DNA of 64,000 nt from Pseudomonadota bacterium (GTDB lineage Bacteria > Pseudomonadota > Gammaproteobacteria > Steroidobacterales > Steroidobacteraceae). Shown here piece by piece: positions 44,511-53,143 of this stretch. Made by a program: the position numbers and the translations under genes. The notes below the pieces were generated by a model. The model saw only the letters and a program-made list of their open reading frames with translations. It was not told the DNA's origin and did no database searches. How positions within the stretch are numbered: position 1 is the first letter of the stretch; every line of letters starts with the position of its first letter. The stretch is taken from NCBI GenBank assembly GCA_023391335.1, contig JAEWBG010000060.1, forward strand, positions 1-64,000. The letters run 5' to 3'.

Positions 44511-45398
44511 ATGCTCCACGTCATCATCCCTGCTTTGTTCGTCGTCGTTTGGTCGACGGGCTTCATCGTTGCCAAGGCGGCTTTGCCGCATGCCGATCTG
44601 CAATTGTTTCTGCTGATTCGGTTATCGGTCACTGCGATCGCCATGGGCGCATTCGCTGCGGTCGCTCGCGGCAAATGGCCTCGCGGCGTTCAGATCGGTC
44701 ATCAGTTGCTCGCGGGCGTGCTGCTGCAGGGCGTGTATCTCTGTTTCAGTTATCTTGCGATCACGCACGGGATGGCGGCTGGCGTCATGGCGTTGCTTGG
44801 TGCGCTCCAACCGCTATTTACCGGATTGATCGTCGCAGTCCGAGGCACGCAGCTGCCTGCGCGGATTTGGGTTGGCTTGCTGATCGGTTTTGCGGGCGTG
44901 ATTTGTGTATTGGCGCCGAAGCTCGCGGCAACGGATGCCGGTGCGCTCTCATGGTTTGCGGTGCTCGCGGCCGTGATCAGCGTTTCAGGCGTCACCGCGG
45001 GTTCGCTCCTTCAGAAGGGCCTTGCCCCTGTCGATCTTCGCGCTGCCGCCAGCATCCAAAATGTGGGCGGTGCGGTTGTCGCGTTCGCGATGACCGTCGT
45101 CGCCAGCACGCGGCATTGGGACAATTCCTTGCAGTTGTGGGGCGCGCTCAGCTATTCGGTCGGAATCGCTTCCATCGTCGGATACACGCTGCTCATGTGG
45201 ATGCTCAGGCACGGTGAGGCGACAAGGGTCACAGCTCTGATACTGCTCGTGCCGCCACTTGCCGCTATTCAGGCGTACTTCTTCTTTCACGAAACCCTCG
45301 CGCCGATTCAGTTCGTGGGATTCGTGCTCGCATTGGCTGGCGTGCTGTTGGCGCGTTCGGCGGGCCGTACCCGACTCGCTACTTCGCAGTCTCGGTGA
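44511..45398 (+). CDS. DMT-superfamily (EamA) transporter
   Basis: Ten predicted membrane helices in two EamA halves: PALFVVVWSTGFIVAKAALP at the start and AFFAVLAAV-like second half beginning near residue 145, ending in the LLVPPLAAIQAYFFFHETL and GFVLALAGVLLARS signatures. Members export amino acids, metabolites or drugs; the substrate is unknown. It follows the O-demethylation operon by 103 bp and could be its exporter, but the hairpin before it suggests separate transcription. Confidence 0.88.
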   Translation: MLHVIIPALFVVVWSTGFIVAKAALPHADLQLFLLIRLSVTAIAMGAFAAVARGKWPRGVQIGHQLLAGVLLQGVYLCFSYLAITHGMAAGVMALLGALQPLFTGLIVAVRGTQLPARIWVGLLIGFAGVICVLAPKLAATDAGALSWFAVLAAVISVSGVTAGSLLQKGLAPVDLRAAASIQNVGGAVVAFAMTVVASTRHWDNSLQLWGALSYSVGIASIVGYTLLMWMLRHGEATRVTALILLVPPLAAIQAYFFFHETLAPIQFVGFVLALAGVLLARSAGRTRLATSQSR

Positions 45399-45490
45399 GT
45401 GCTGTCCCAACTTCGTTCACATTCTCATCTCCGTGCAAACTGTGGAGATTTCTCGGTCGGACGGCGCAGCGATGGGCGAACTCGGGTTTG

Positions 45491-46378
45491 CTACTGCCCG
45501 GGATTGAGTCCCGCATCATCTGCACTGAGCTTCGCGATCGCTGCCCAATCGAGTGTCTCACCGCCTTCTTTCAGCAATCGTGCGAATCGATCGCGCAACA
45601 GAGTGCCCAGCGGCATCGATGCGCCGAGCTCTTGTGCAGCGGAAAGAGCGAGCCCCACATCCTTCGCTCCAAGTGGCGCGGCGAACCCAGCTGGCGAATA
45701 GCGTTCGCTCGCGATCAATGCGCCGTAGGTTTTATAAATCGGCGCTGCGAACAGAGTGGAAGTGAGCACATCGACGAATGATTGCGCCGGAAGGCCGGCC
45801 TTGCGAATCAATGCAATTGACTCGCCGAGCGATTCGGAAACCGAGGCAATCATGAAGTTGCCGCAGATCTTGAACAGGTTTGCATCGCGAGGTTGATCGG
45901 AAACCTTGAACGCCTGTTGGCCCATGACACCCAGCAGCGGCTCGATCTTCGCGAACGTCTCGGCAGATCCGCCCGCGAGAATGTACAGCTTGCCTGCAGC
46001 GGCAGCTTCGGGGCGACCAAACACCGGTGCAGATGCAAACTGTTGCGATTGGCTTTGATGTGCAGCCGTGATGCGCTCGGCCAATTGGATGCTGATGGTG
46101 CTCATGGATACGTGCGTGCAGCCAGAGCGCATGTTCGCAAGCATGCCGTCGTCGCCGAAGACGATCGACTCCAACGCGGCATCATTTGCGACCATCGTGA
46201 TGACGACTTCTGCTTGGCTCGCCTCGCGAACGGTGGCTGCAAACTTTCCGCCGACTGCGATGAGGTCGCGGGCTCGCGATTCGGTCCGGTTGTACACGCG
46301 GACAGAGTGACCGGCCTTGATGAGGTTCGCCGCCATGCCGCGGCCCATTTGGCCGATGCCGATGAATCCGATTTCCAT
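45491..46378 (-). CDS. NAD(P)-dependent beta-hydroxyacid dehydrogenase
   Basis: ATG 46378 (GAGG upstream) starts directly with the Rossmann motif IGFIGIGQMGRGMAANL. The substrate-binding stretch (STISIQLAERI) and GRPEAAAAGKLYILAGG lead to the all-helical C-terminal domain with the catalytic Lys in FKICGNFMIA. This is the 3-hydroxyisobutyrate/tartronate-semialdehyde/glyoxylate-reductase superfamily. Which hydroxy acid it uses cannot be told. 295 residues is normal. Single gene. Confidence 0.9.
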   Translation of the reverse strand: MEIGFIGIGQMGRGMAANLIKAGHSVRVYNRTESRARDLIAVGGKFAATVREASQAEVVITMVANDAALESIVFGDDGMLANMRSGCTHVSMSTISIQLAERITAAHQSQSQQFASAPVFGRPEAAAAGKLYILAGGSAETFAKIEPLLGVMGQQAFKVSDQPRDANLFKICGNFMIASVSESLGESIALIRKAGLPAQSFVDVLTSTLFAAPIYKTYGALIASERYSPAGFAAPLGAKDVGLALSAAQELGASMPLGTLLRDRFARLLKEGGETLDWAAIAKLSADDAGLNPGQ

Positions 46379-46487
46379 GATGACCTCGCTGCGAATGATG
46401 CGGCTGCAAACGCGGACGATAGCAGGAGTTCCAGCCGCCGAGCGAAGAGGCTGTGCCGTAGACAGCGAACTCAGAAAGGAACGAAGT

Positions 46488-46892
46488 TCAGGCGAACTCA
46501 ACGCTCAGTGCATTGACGACGGCGTGTGCACTGACGGGCTTCTGGTAGCGCGTCGCTCCTGCGAATCGGCCGGGGAGCATGTTGCCTTCGTAACCGGTCG
46601 TGAAAATGAATGGCACGCCACGATCCTGCAACAGCTCTGCAACCTCGTACACGAATTCGCCGTGCAGGTGGATGTCCAACACAGCAGCATCGATATCCGC
46701 ATCATTGACGAGGCGCAATGCATCGCGAACGGTACCGACGGGACCGACGACTTCCGCACCTTCGTCTTCGAGCGTGAGCCGCATGTCCATCGCCAACACG
46801 TAGTCGTCCTCGACCACCAGAACGTGGCGGCCGTTGAGCGTGTGAGCTTGAGCAGTTGCGTTAGGTGATCGGTGTGCCTCAGTCCGTAGCAT
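46488..46892 (-). CDS. Stand-alone receiver-domain response regulator
   Basis: One receiver domain: acidic pair in VLVVEDDYVLA (Glu28-Asp30), phospho-acceptor Asp73 (AAVLDIHLHGE), Thr in FTTGYEG and Lys in YQKPVS. No output domain, so it acts through protein contact or as a phosphorelay sink. Such one-domain regulators often pair with HWE-type or hybrid kinases; two hybrid kinases are encoded in this window, but no direct link is visible. Confidence 0.92.
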   Translation of the reverse strand: MLRTEAHRSPNATAQAHTLNGRHVLVVEDDYVLAMDMRLTLEDEGAEVVGPVGTVRDALRLVNDADIDAAVLDIHLHGEFVYEVAELLQDRGVPFIFTTGYEGNMLPGRFAGATRYQKPVSAHAVVNALSVEFA

Positions 46893-47035
46893 CGATCAAT
46901 CTCCGGTGCGTGTTGTAAGCAGGCGCTCACTTCGGCGCTCTGCTCATCTTCGAGCCTGCCGCAGACGGCCTCGAAGCACGTGCGCAACGCCTAACGGTTC
47001 AGTGAGTTCCGCTCGATGCGCAGATTTTTCTGCAG

Positions 47036-48901
47036 CTATTTCGCGTGTGCGGAAATCACGTTCAACAATTCGCGCGAAACGCGCTCGTCGATCTCGGCAG
47101 CGCGATCGAGTTGCACCGGATAACGTACGACCGCCTCCACGCCCGATGCGGAGAATCGCAGTTGTACCTGCGGTGCGGGCGTTTCTGTCGCGTGCGAGAG
47201 TGCGGCTTTCTGAATCTCGCGTGTTTGCCGCGCGATATCTTCTTGATAGTCATTGAGGATATTGACGACGCAACGGCTGAGCTCGTCTTTCAACACAGCA
47301 TAGTCGGCGCCGGGTGGGAGACTGAGCGTAATGTCGTGCCATGCCAGATTGACGCCGGGTATCTGCTTGAACAATCCGCCGGAGGCCTGAAAGATGATCG
47401 AATTGGCGAACGCAACGACGCGTCCCGTCGGCGACATCAACCCCTCGCCTCCGAGCTCCATCAAATGCAGGCGCACCAGACCCATGTCGATCACTTCGCC
47501 CGTGACGCTCCCAACTTGCACGCGATCGCCGACACGGATCCCATAGCGGCCGATGAGGAAGAAGTAGCCGACGATCGAGACGAGCACGCTCTGCATTGCA
47601 ACGGCGAGACCTGCGGTGATGAGGCCGGCGAAGGTGGCGAGCGAACCGAGCTCAGTGGCGAAGGTGGATGCGGCAATCGCTACGACCAAGCTCCACACCA
47701 CGATGCGTTGAATCAGCAGAAATCGCACACGGCGGCGGCCTTCGTGAACGTAACGAAACACGATGCGCCGCCATGCGGCAGCCGCCGCGAACACGAGCGC
47801 AAGCAGGCCGGCGAACAGCAATGCACGCATGCCCAACGCTCGGAGTGCTTCGTGATATTGCCGCTGAGTGATCTCGCGCCAGTTGTCCAAATTGCGCCGG
47901 TACTGATCGAGCAGCACCCCGGCCTTGCTCAGGGGCGTGACGATCGAGGACGTCTGCGAGAATAACCAGGCTAACGTGTCGTATTGATCGCGCATGCCGC
48001 GCAGTTGGCTCGCATCGGTGCGCTGCATTTCGGTGGCCAAGGCATCGCCGCGAGCACCGAGGCGTTTCAACTGCTCCAACGGCGGATTGCGTACTTGTGC
48101 GAAGACGTCCTGCAACTCTGCCGTGCGCCGGTCGATCGTCTCGATGGTGTTGGCCTTGGATGAGAGCCGCAATACGGTCGATGCGAGATCCCAGATTCCG
48201 AAGCGGCTCAGGGCCAACGAGTTGGATGAGGTTGCGACAGGAGCATTCGGGGTCGGCGCTGCGGTCATCGGAGTCGCAGTTGGGGTGCTTGCGGGAATTG
48301 AAGCTGCGATGGCATCGATGTGTGCCTTGAGGGCATTGGCCCCGGATCCCTTTACGTCCGTTTCGCTCGCGAACTGCGCCATGTTCGACAGCAAGTTGCG
48401 CCGTGCGTTGACGAGATCGAGCTCCCCTTGCAACACCGCAATTCGATCTTGGGCTTGCGCGCGTGCTGAGCCCTTCGCCGCTGGCATAGTGGCTTTGAGC
48501 GATTCGATCTGGGTCTGAATGCCTTTGCGACGTTCGTCGAGTTGCCGCTGCAGTTTTAGTAACGATTGCAGCGATCCCGGATCCGAATCGGATTGCTTCA
48601 CCTCCGCCTCGCTACTCAGCAGCTCGGCATTCGCTCGTGCGATCTCAAATGCCAGTGCCACCACCTTGTCGGCCGTCTGGCGATTTGCATAAAGAATGAG
48701 AAGGTCGCTGGGCTGTGTCGCAGCCTGTTGTTGCGAGCCGAGCGTTCGATACCAATCGACCGTGGCGTCCAAAATGTGGATGACCTGTTCGCCTGTCATC
48801 ACCGCGCGTGCCTCGATCGGCGCGGGTGCGGAAGATTCTTGCGCTGCCCAAGCGGATGCGACCGTGAGCCCAAAGACACTCAAACACAGCAAAGAACGCA
48901 T
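47036..48901 (-). CDS. MscS-family mechanosensitive channel with long periplasmic domain
   Basis: ATG 48901 opens a signal peptide (MRSLLCLSVFGLTVASAWA). Residues 20-370 are a helical and coiled-coil periplasmic domain (repeated QLDERRKGIQTQIESLKA-like segments), followed by about four membrane helices and the MscS pore and beta domain (LAVAMQSVLVSIVGYFFLIGRYGIRVGDRVQVG, TGEVIDMGLVRLHLMELGGEG). It resembles the MscK-like large members. It releases solutes on hypo-osmotic shock. The 5' end faces the XRE gene. Confidence 0.9.
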   Translation of the reverse strand: MRSLLCLSVFGLTVASAWAAQESSAPAPIEARAVMTGEQVIHILDATVDWYRTLGSQQQAATQPSDLLILYANRQTADKVVALAFEIARANAELLSSEAEVKQSDSDPGSLQSLLKLQRQLDERRKGIQTQIESLKATMPAAKGSARAQAQDRIAVLQGELDLVNARRNLLSNMAQFASETDVKGSGANALKAHIDAIAASIPASTPTATPMTAAPTPNAPVATSSNSLALSRFGIWDLASTVLRLSSKANTIETIDRRTAELQDVFAQVRNPPLEQLKRLGARGDALATEMQRTDASQLRGMRDQYDTLAWLFSQTSSIVTPLSKAGVLLDQYRRNLDNWREITQRQYHEALRALGMRALLFAGLLALVFAAAAAWRRIVFRYVHEGRRRVRFLLIQRIVVWSLVVAIAASTFATELGSLATFAGLITAGLAVAMQSVLVSIVGYFFLIGRYGIRVGDRVQVGSVTGEVIDMGLVRLHLMELGGEGLMSPTGRVVAFANSIIFQASGGLFKQIPGVNLAWHDITLSLPPGADYAVLKDELSRCVVNILNDYQEDIARQTREIQKAALSHATETPAPQVQLRFSASGVEAVVRYPVQLDRAAEIDERVSRELLNVISAHAK

Positions 48902-48987
48902 AGCAGCCGATTTAAGCCGGGAAGGGGCGCGTATTGTAGTGGAGATCGCAGCATGCGCATTCCAGCCCGTTGACGGCCTCATCCAAG

Positions 48988-49010
48988 ATAGTGGAAACTG
49001 ACTCCACTAT
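48988..49010. promoter_or_regulatory. Perfect inverted repeat over the XRE-cupin start codon
   Basis: ATAGTGGA (48988-48995) and TCCACTAT (49003-49010) are perfect 8-bp arms with a 7-bp spacer; the right arm includes the A and T of the ATG at 49009. A further half-site TAGTGGA is at 48937-48943 between this gene and mscS. The site suits autorepression by the XRE protein. Confidence 0.55.
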
Positions 49011-49617
49011 GCAGGAATCGGCAGGGCTCGAGTACGGCATCAATCAGCGCATCGCAAATCGCGTCAAAGCATTGCGCACCGGTCAAGGCATGACGCTCGA
49101 TGCGCTGGCGAGTCACTCGAACGTCAGCCGATCGATGATTTCGTTGATCGAACGCGGCGAAAGCAGCCCTACTGCAGTCGTGTTGGAAAAAATTGCCACC
49201 GGACTCGGCGTTCCGCTGGCGAGTTTGTTCGAGGACGATGACGCTCCTGCGGATCCAGTGTCGCGCGCCGCCAATCGCACCTCATGGCGCGATCCACAAA
49301 GCGGATACGTCCGATGCAACATCTCCCCGCCGAACTATCCATCGCCGATCCAGATTGTCGAAGTCGAAATGCCGGCTGGCGCGAAGGTTGCCTACGAAAG
49401 CGGTACTCGCGAGCAGGCGGTCCATCAGCAAGTTTGGATTCAGGAAGGCTCTTTGGAGATCACGGTCGGTCGAATCACACATCGGCTCGAGAAGAACGAC
49501 TGCCTCGCCATGCAGTTGGATGAGCCCACGACCTTTCGTAACCGCACGCGCAAGCCAGTCCGCTACATCGTCGTGCTCAGTGCCGAGCGAACTCGGTCGG
49601 CAAGGAAAGCGTCGTGA
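49009..49617 (+). CDS. XRE-family regulator with C-terminal cupin
   Basis: HTH (residues about 12-66: RVKALRTGQGMTLDALASHSNVSRSMISLIERGESSPTAVVLEKIA) plus a cupin ligand domain (about 105-195: IQIVEVEMPAGAKVAYESG, HQQVWIQEGSLEITVG). The family senses small metabolites and often controls adjacent acetyltransferase or detoxification genes. ATG 49009 is chosen since an upstream TTG (48970) adds residues with no domain. It overlaps the next gene by 4 bp and heads a three-gene operon. Confidence 0.92.
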   Translation: MQESAGLEYGINQRIANRVKALRTGQGMTLDALASHSNVSRSMISLIERGESSPTAVVLEKIATGLGVPLASLFEDDDAPADPVSRAANRTSWRDPQSGYVRCNISPPNYPSPIQIVEVEMPAGAKVAYESGTREQAVHQQVWIQEGSLEITVGRITHRLEKNDCLAMQLDEPTTFRNRTRKPVRYIVVLSAERTRSARKAS

Positions 49618-50150
49618 GAGCTTGCGCAATCCGCCGCGCAGATCCTGCAAGTGATCGCGATCTGCAAGCCTTGTGCGATGTCTTGATCGATTGCGTGGAG
49701 GGCGGAGCGTCGGTGAGTTTCATGTTGCCGATGACTCGCGAGAAGGCCGAGCGCTTCTGGCGAGCCGCACTTCAGGGCGCCGCATGCGGCGAACGCATCA
49801 TCTTGGTCGCTGAAGACGACGATGGGATTGCAGGCACCCTTACCGTTCTACTTAATCAACCGGAGAATCAGCCGCATCGCGGCGATATCGCAAAAATGCT
49901 CGTGCACCGTCGTGCTCGACGGCAAGGGCTCGGTGAACGTCTGCTTGCAGCGGCAGAAAAGGCTGCGCACGAAGCAGGTAAGTGCTTGCTCGTGCTCGAC
50001 ACAGTAACCGGAGGTGATGCCGAGCGGCTGTATGCTCGTGCGAATTGGCAACGTTGCGGAGTCATTCCGGAATATGCACTGTGGCCGCAAGGTGGTCGGT
50101 GCGCGACGACGGTCTTCTATAAATTTGTCGATGGTACCGTGCGTGTATGA
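49614..50150 (+). CDS. GNAT-family N-acetyltransferase
   Basis: Acetyl-CoA-binding motif A is clear in MLVHRRARRQGLGERLLAAAEKAA (residues about 94-118, with the RxxGxG-like RRQGLG), preceded by VAEDDDGIAGTLTV and followed by LLVLDTVTGGDAERLYARANW. The substrate is unknown. It overlaps the XRE-cupin stop and the DUF3565 start by 4 bp each, so it is translated as part of a compact operon, probably repressed by the XRE protein until substrate appears (inference). Confidence 0.9.
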   Translation: MRACAIRRADPASDRDLQALCDVLIDCVEGGASVSFMLPMTREKAERFWRAALQGAACGERIILVAEDDDGIAGTLTVLLNQPENQPHRGDIAKMLVHRRARRQGLGERLLAAAEKAAHEAGKCLLVLDTVTGGDAERLYARANWQRCGVIPEYALWPQGGRCATTVFYKFVDGTVRV

Positions 50151-50356
50151 AGCAGAAGATCGTCGGCTTCCACCAAGACGAAGAACAAGATTGGGTTGCG
50201 CAACTTGCGTGCGGTCATAACCAACACGTGCGCCATCGGCCTCCATGGACGTTGCGTCCATGGGTGATCACCGAGGATGGACGACGCGCGATGTTAGGCG
50301 TTGAGCTTGAATGCAAGAAGTGCGATGTGGGCGCGCCGCCCGATCGACAAATGTGA
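50147..50356 (+). CDS. DUF3565 family protein
   Basis: Full-length small protein: IVGFHQDEEQDWVAQLACGHNQHVRHRPP and WVITEDGRR, with a Cys/His set (C22, H24, H27, H30, then CKKC) that looks like a zinc site. DUF3565 proteins are about 65-75 residues and of unknown function. Starts at the ATGA overlap with the GNAT gene. Confidence 0.9.
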   Translation: MKQKIVGFHQDEEQDWVAQLACGHNQHVRHRPPWTLRPWVITEDGRRAMLGVELECKKCDVGAPPDRQM

Positions 50357-50380
50357 CTCCGCCCTGGAAGGCCGATACGG

Positions 50381-51280
50381 TTACTTCTGGTAGTACCCGA
50401 GTGACGCTAGGAACGTATCGACTTTGGCGAGCGCCGCGGCGGCAACTCGAGGATCCGTTTGCGGCGCTTGGTCATCGCGCTTGCCCTTCGGCGTGAACAA
50501 GTGGCCCATATACATATACGTGTTGAGCTCACAGCGATTGCCGGCTTGCTGCATCTTCGTGCAGAACTTCTGCGCACCCGCAATGGGTGTCACCGTATCG
50601 ACATCGCCTTGGAGAATGATGGTCGGAGGGAGCCCCGCCGTGACATGAGAAGCAGGAGAAATCGCGGCTGCCGTTCCCTTGGTGCCGAGGAGTTGTTGCA
50701 GCGTTTGATTGCTGTCGAGATCGAGAGCCGGCGAGTACAGCACCAACGCATTCGGAGCGGGGCTAATGCTGCCGCGCACTTCGAACATCGCGGCAGACGC
50801 CGCGAGATGACCCGCAGAACTGCTCCCTTGCACTGCGATTCGATTGGGATCGACGCCAATTGCCGGTGCATTCGCACGCACCCAGCGAATGGCATCGCGT
50901 GCGTCTGCCATCGAATCCAATGGGGTGGCTTTACCCGGAGCAGCCGCTCGATACGAGGCGCATACGCTCACCATTCCTTTGCTTGCAAAATGTTCAGCCT
51001 GAGCCACGTCGCAATCGGTTTGGCCCGTCGTCCAACCGCGACCTGCGAACAACACGATTGCCGCACGTCGGTCGCGCTGTCGCCAGTCCGCGGGACGATA
51101 GACCGTCGTCTTTAGTTCGACGGTGTTGCGCCAGGCGAAGACTTGTGTCGCCGGAGGCAGTAAGTCAGCCGCTTGAGCGCAGGTGATCGCTAGTCCAGCA
51201 GCGACGCTCGCGGCGAGGATGCAATGACGTAGCGATGTACCGAAGCGTCGAGTGCATGTAGATGAGTCAATAGAAATCAC
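50381..51280 (-). CDS. Secreted alpha/beta-hydrolase (esterase)
   Basis: Signal peptide about residues 17-37 (CILAASVAAGLAITCAQAA). The fold shows the nucleophile region GSSSAGH (Ser central, with the usual first Gly replaced by Ser), LQGDVDTVTPI (acid) and YMYMGHLF (His). It belongs to the dienelactone-hydrolase/carboxylesterase-like group. Catalysis is likely but the substrate is unknown. Single gene, convergent with the XRE operon. Confidence 0.82.
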   Translation of the reverse strand: MISIDSSTCTRRFGTSLRHCILAASVAAGLAITCAQAADLLPPATQVFAWRNTVELKTTVYRPADWRQRDRRAAIVLFAGRGWTTGQTDCDVAQAEHFASKGMVSVCASYRAAAPGKATPLDSMADARDAIRWVRANAPAIGVDPNRIAVQGSSSAGHLAASAAMFEVRGSISPAPNALVLYSPALDLDSNQTLQQLLGTKGTAAAISPASHVTAGLPPTIILQGDVDTVTPIAGAQKFCTKMQQAGNRCELNTYMYMGHLFTPKGKRDDQAPQTDPRVAAAALAKVDTFLASLGYYQK

Positions 51281-51515
51281 GGGCCCGCCCCTGCGAAGCG
51301 ATCTTGGAGCGGAAGAGTGCTGGAGACCTTAGATAAGAGCTGCGAGCAATTGCTCAATACGACTTTTCCAAATGTGCGGCTCGTCACACCGCTGAGCATT
51401 TTCACGGGAAAATCCGTAAACGCCGTTCATTGAGAGGCTGATTCGCGAGCGAGCCTACGAACCTGCACCCGGCTTTGGGTTCGATGGCCGTGTTATGTCG
51501 CGAAGCACGTGAGAA

Positions 51516-52505
51516 TTACGGGACCAGCACCGCAGCGCCGCTGATCTCTCCCGCACGCAACGTCTCGATGGCCTCGTTAGCGTCTCGCAATGCGAATGGC
51601 GTGACGTGCGTCTGCACGTTTGCTTGAGCCGCAATACGCAAGAATTCGACGGCGTCTTGACGCGTCAGATTCGCGACGGAGCGCACGATTCGCTCTTCCC
51701 ACAACAACGAATAGGGAAACGAAGGAATGTCGCTCATGTGAATTCCGCCGCACACGACCGTGCCCGCTTTGCGAACGTGTTGCAAGGCCAGCGGCACCAG
51801 TGCGCCGATCGGAGCGAAGATGATGGCCGCATCGAGTTTCTCTGGCGGAGACTCTTCGCTGCCACCAGACCAGCGCGCACCGAGTTGCAGTGCGAATCGC
51901 TGTGCCGTTACATCACCCACGCGAGTGAAGGCGTAGATTTCACGACCCTGCCAGCGCGCAACTTGAGCGATGACGTGGGCCGCCGCGCCGAAACCGTAAA
52001 TGCCGATGCGATGCGCATCGACACAGAATTTGAGAGATCGATATCCGATGAGCCCGGCACACAGAAGCGGCGCCGCGTGTTCATCGTCGAACTGTTCGGG
52101 AATTGCAAAGCAATAGCGTGCATCGGCCACGACGTGTTCTGCGAAGCCGCCGTCCAGATTGAAGCCGGTGAACTTAGCGTTTGCGCACAGGTTTTCCTGG
52201 CCTGCACGGCAGTATTCGCAGACGCCGCATGTAAAGCCTAACCATGGAACGCCCATTCGCGCGCCGATCGGCACGTCGACGTCTGCGCCGCATTGAACGA
52301 CTTCGCCGACGATTTCGTGACCCGGAACGATCGGCAATATCGGATTAGCGAGCTCGCCATCGATGACGTGTAGATCGGTTCGGCAAACCGCACATGCGCG
52401 AATGCGCAACAGCAACTGACCACGCTGTGGCTTGGGGATCTCGCGTCTTTCCTCCACCAACGGTTGATGATGGGCATGCAAGCGCATGCAGCACGATTGC
52501 GTCAT
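51516..52505 (-). CDS. Zinc-dependent alcohol dehydrogenase
   Basis: MDR-family enzyme with catalytic zinc ligands in CAVCRTDLH and PGHEIVGEV, and the four-Cys structural zinc site (CGVCEYCRAGQENLC, residues about 94-108). The nucleotide-binding part has IGIYGFGAAAHVIAQVA. It likely oxidises primary alcohols or reduces aldehydes with NAD(P). The N-terminus MTQSCCMRLHAHH adds extra Cys and His but no known motif. Single gene. Confidence 0.91.
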   Translation of the reverse strand: MTQSCCMRLHAHHQPLVEERREIPKPQRGQLLLRIRACAVCRTDLHVIDGELANPILPIVPGHEIVGEVVQCGADVDVPIGARMGVPWLGFTCGVCEYCRAGQENLCANAKFTGFNLDGGFAEHVVADARYCFAIPEQFDDEHAAPLLCAGLIGYRSLKFCVDAHRIGIYGFGAAAHVIAQVARWQGREIYAFTRVGDVTAQRFALQLGARWSGGSEESPPEKLDAAIIFAPIGALVPLALQHVRKAGTVVCGGIHMSDIPSFPYSLLWEERIVRSVANLTRQDAVEFLRIAAQANVQTHVTPFALRDANEAIETLRAGEISGAAVLVP

Positions 52506-52532
52506 CGCTGAGCTCTCGCAAATACAACTGTC

Positions 52533-52934
52533 TCAGTGTAGCCCTCGGATACGTACCGCTGCACTCGGTGCAATCAACACGACAACCAGCACGATCGGCC
52601 AGAGATTCCCGCCTCTAAATGTATAGGCGGCGAGTACCTGAGCGAGCGGCTTGTGCTGGATCGCTAAACCCAATGTGAATTCAAAACTCACGGTCAGCAT
52701 CAGCCACAAGATTCCAACCGCCCACAGGTTCACGCCCTTGTAATGCAGCATGGGTGTCGCGATGAGCGCGACGCCAAGCACGATGACGCTCAGCAAAATG
52801 CCGCTACAAATCATTCCAGCAACGGACCCGAAGTACGGGATGAGGAAGCGCTCGCGCACGATCCCGTTGAGAATCGCGAGCAGCAAAATACCAACCCACC
52901 AGAGGAAGATCTTTCCTAACACGCCGGGCGTCAT
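52533..52934 (-). CDS. Small four-helix membrane protein of unknown function
   Basis: The ATG at 52934 begins MTPGVLGKIFLWWVGILLL; the longer frame from 53012 adds a basic leader with no membrane part. Four hydrophobic segments in about 133 residues (roughly 9-25, 40-61, 68-87, 108-125). No known family. It ends just before the alcohol dehydrogenase gene on the same strand and faces the antiporter gene. Confidence 0.6.
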   Translation of the reverse strand: MTPGVLGKIFLWWVGILLLAILNGIVRERFLIPYFGSVAGMICSGILLSVIVLGVALIATPMLHYKGVNLWAVGILWLMLTVSFEFTLGLAIQHKPLAQVLAAYTFRGGNLWPIVLVVVLIAPSAAVRIRGLH

Positions 52935-53090
52935 GGATGTGGCTCTAAAGAAAGTCTTGGGCAGGATCGATCGAAGTAACTCCCGAGTGGGCGAGCAGTT
53001 CGACTGATGCACTCGCGGATCGTCGCATCTCCAGCCTGTCCGGCCGAAATGCTATAAAGCATGCCCCAAAACACGCGCCCTCCCAAATAC

Positions 53091-53106
53091 ACACATATAT
53101 ATGTGT
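53091..53106. promoter_or_regulatory. Perfect 16-bp palindrome in the divergent gap
   Basis: ACACATATATATGTGT sits 37 bp before the antiporter ATG and between two divergent genes. It could be an operator or an AT-rich promoter element; no further evidence. Confidence 0.4.
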
Positions 53107-53143
53107 GGCCGGGGGACGAGGGCAGATCCGACGGGAGTCAAGA

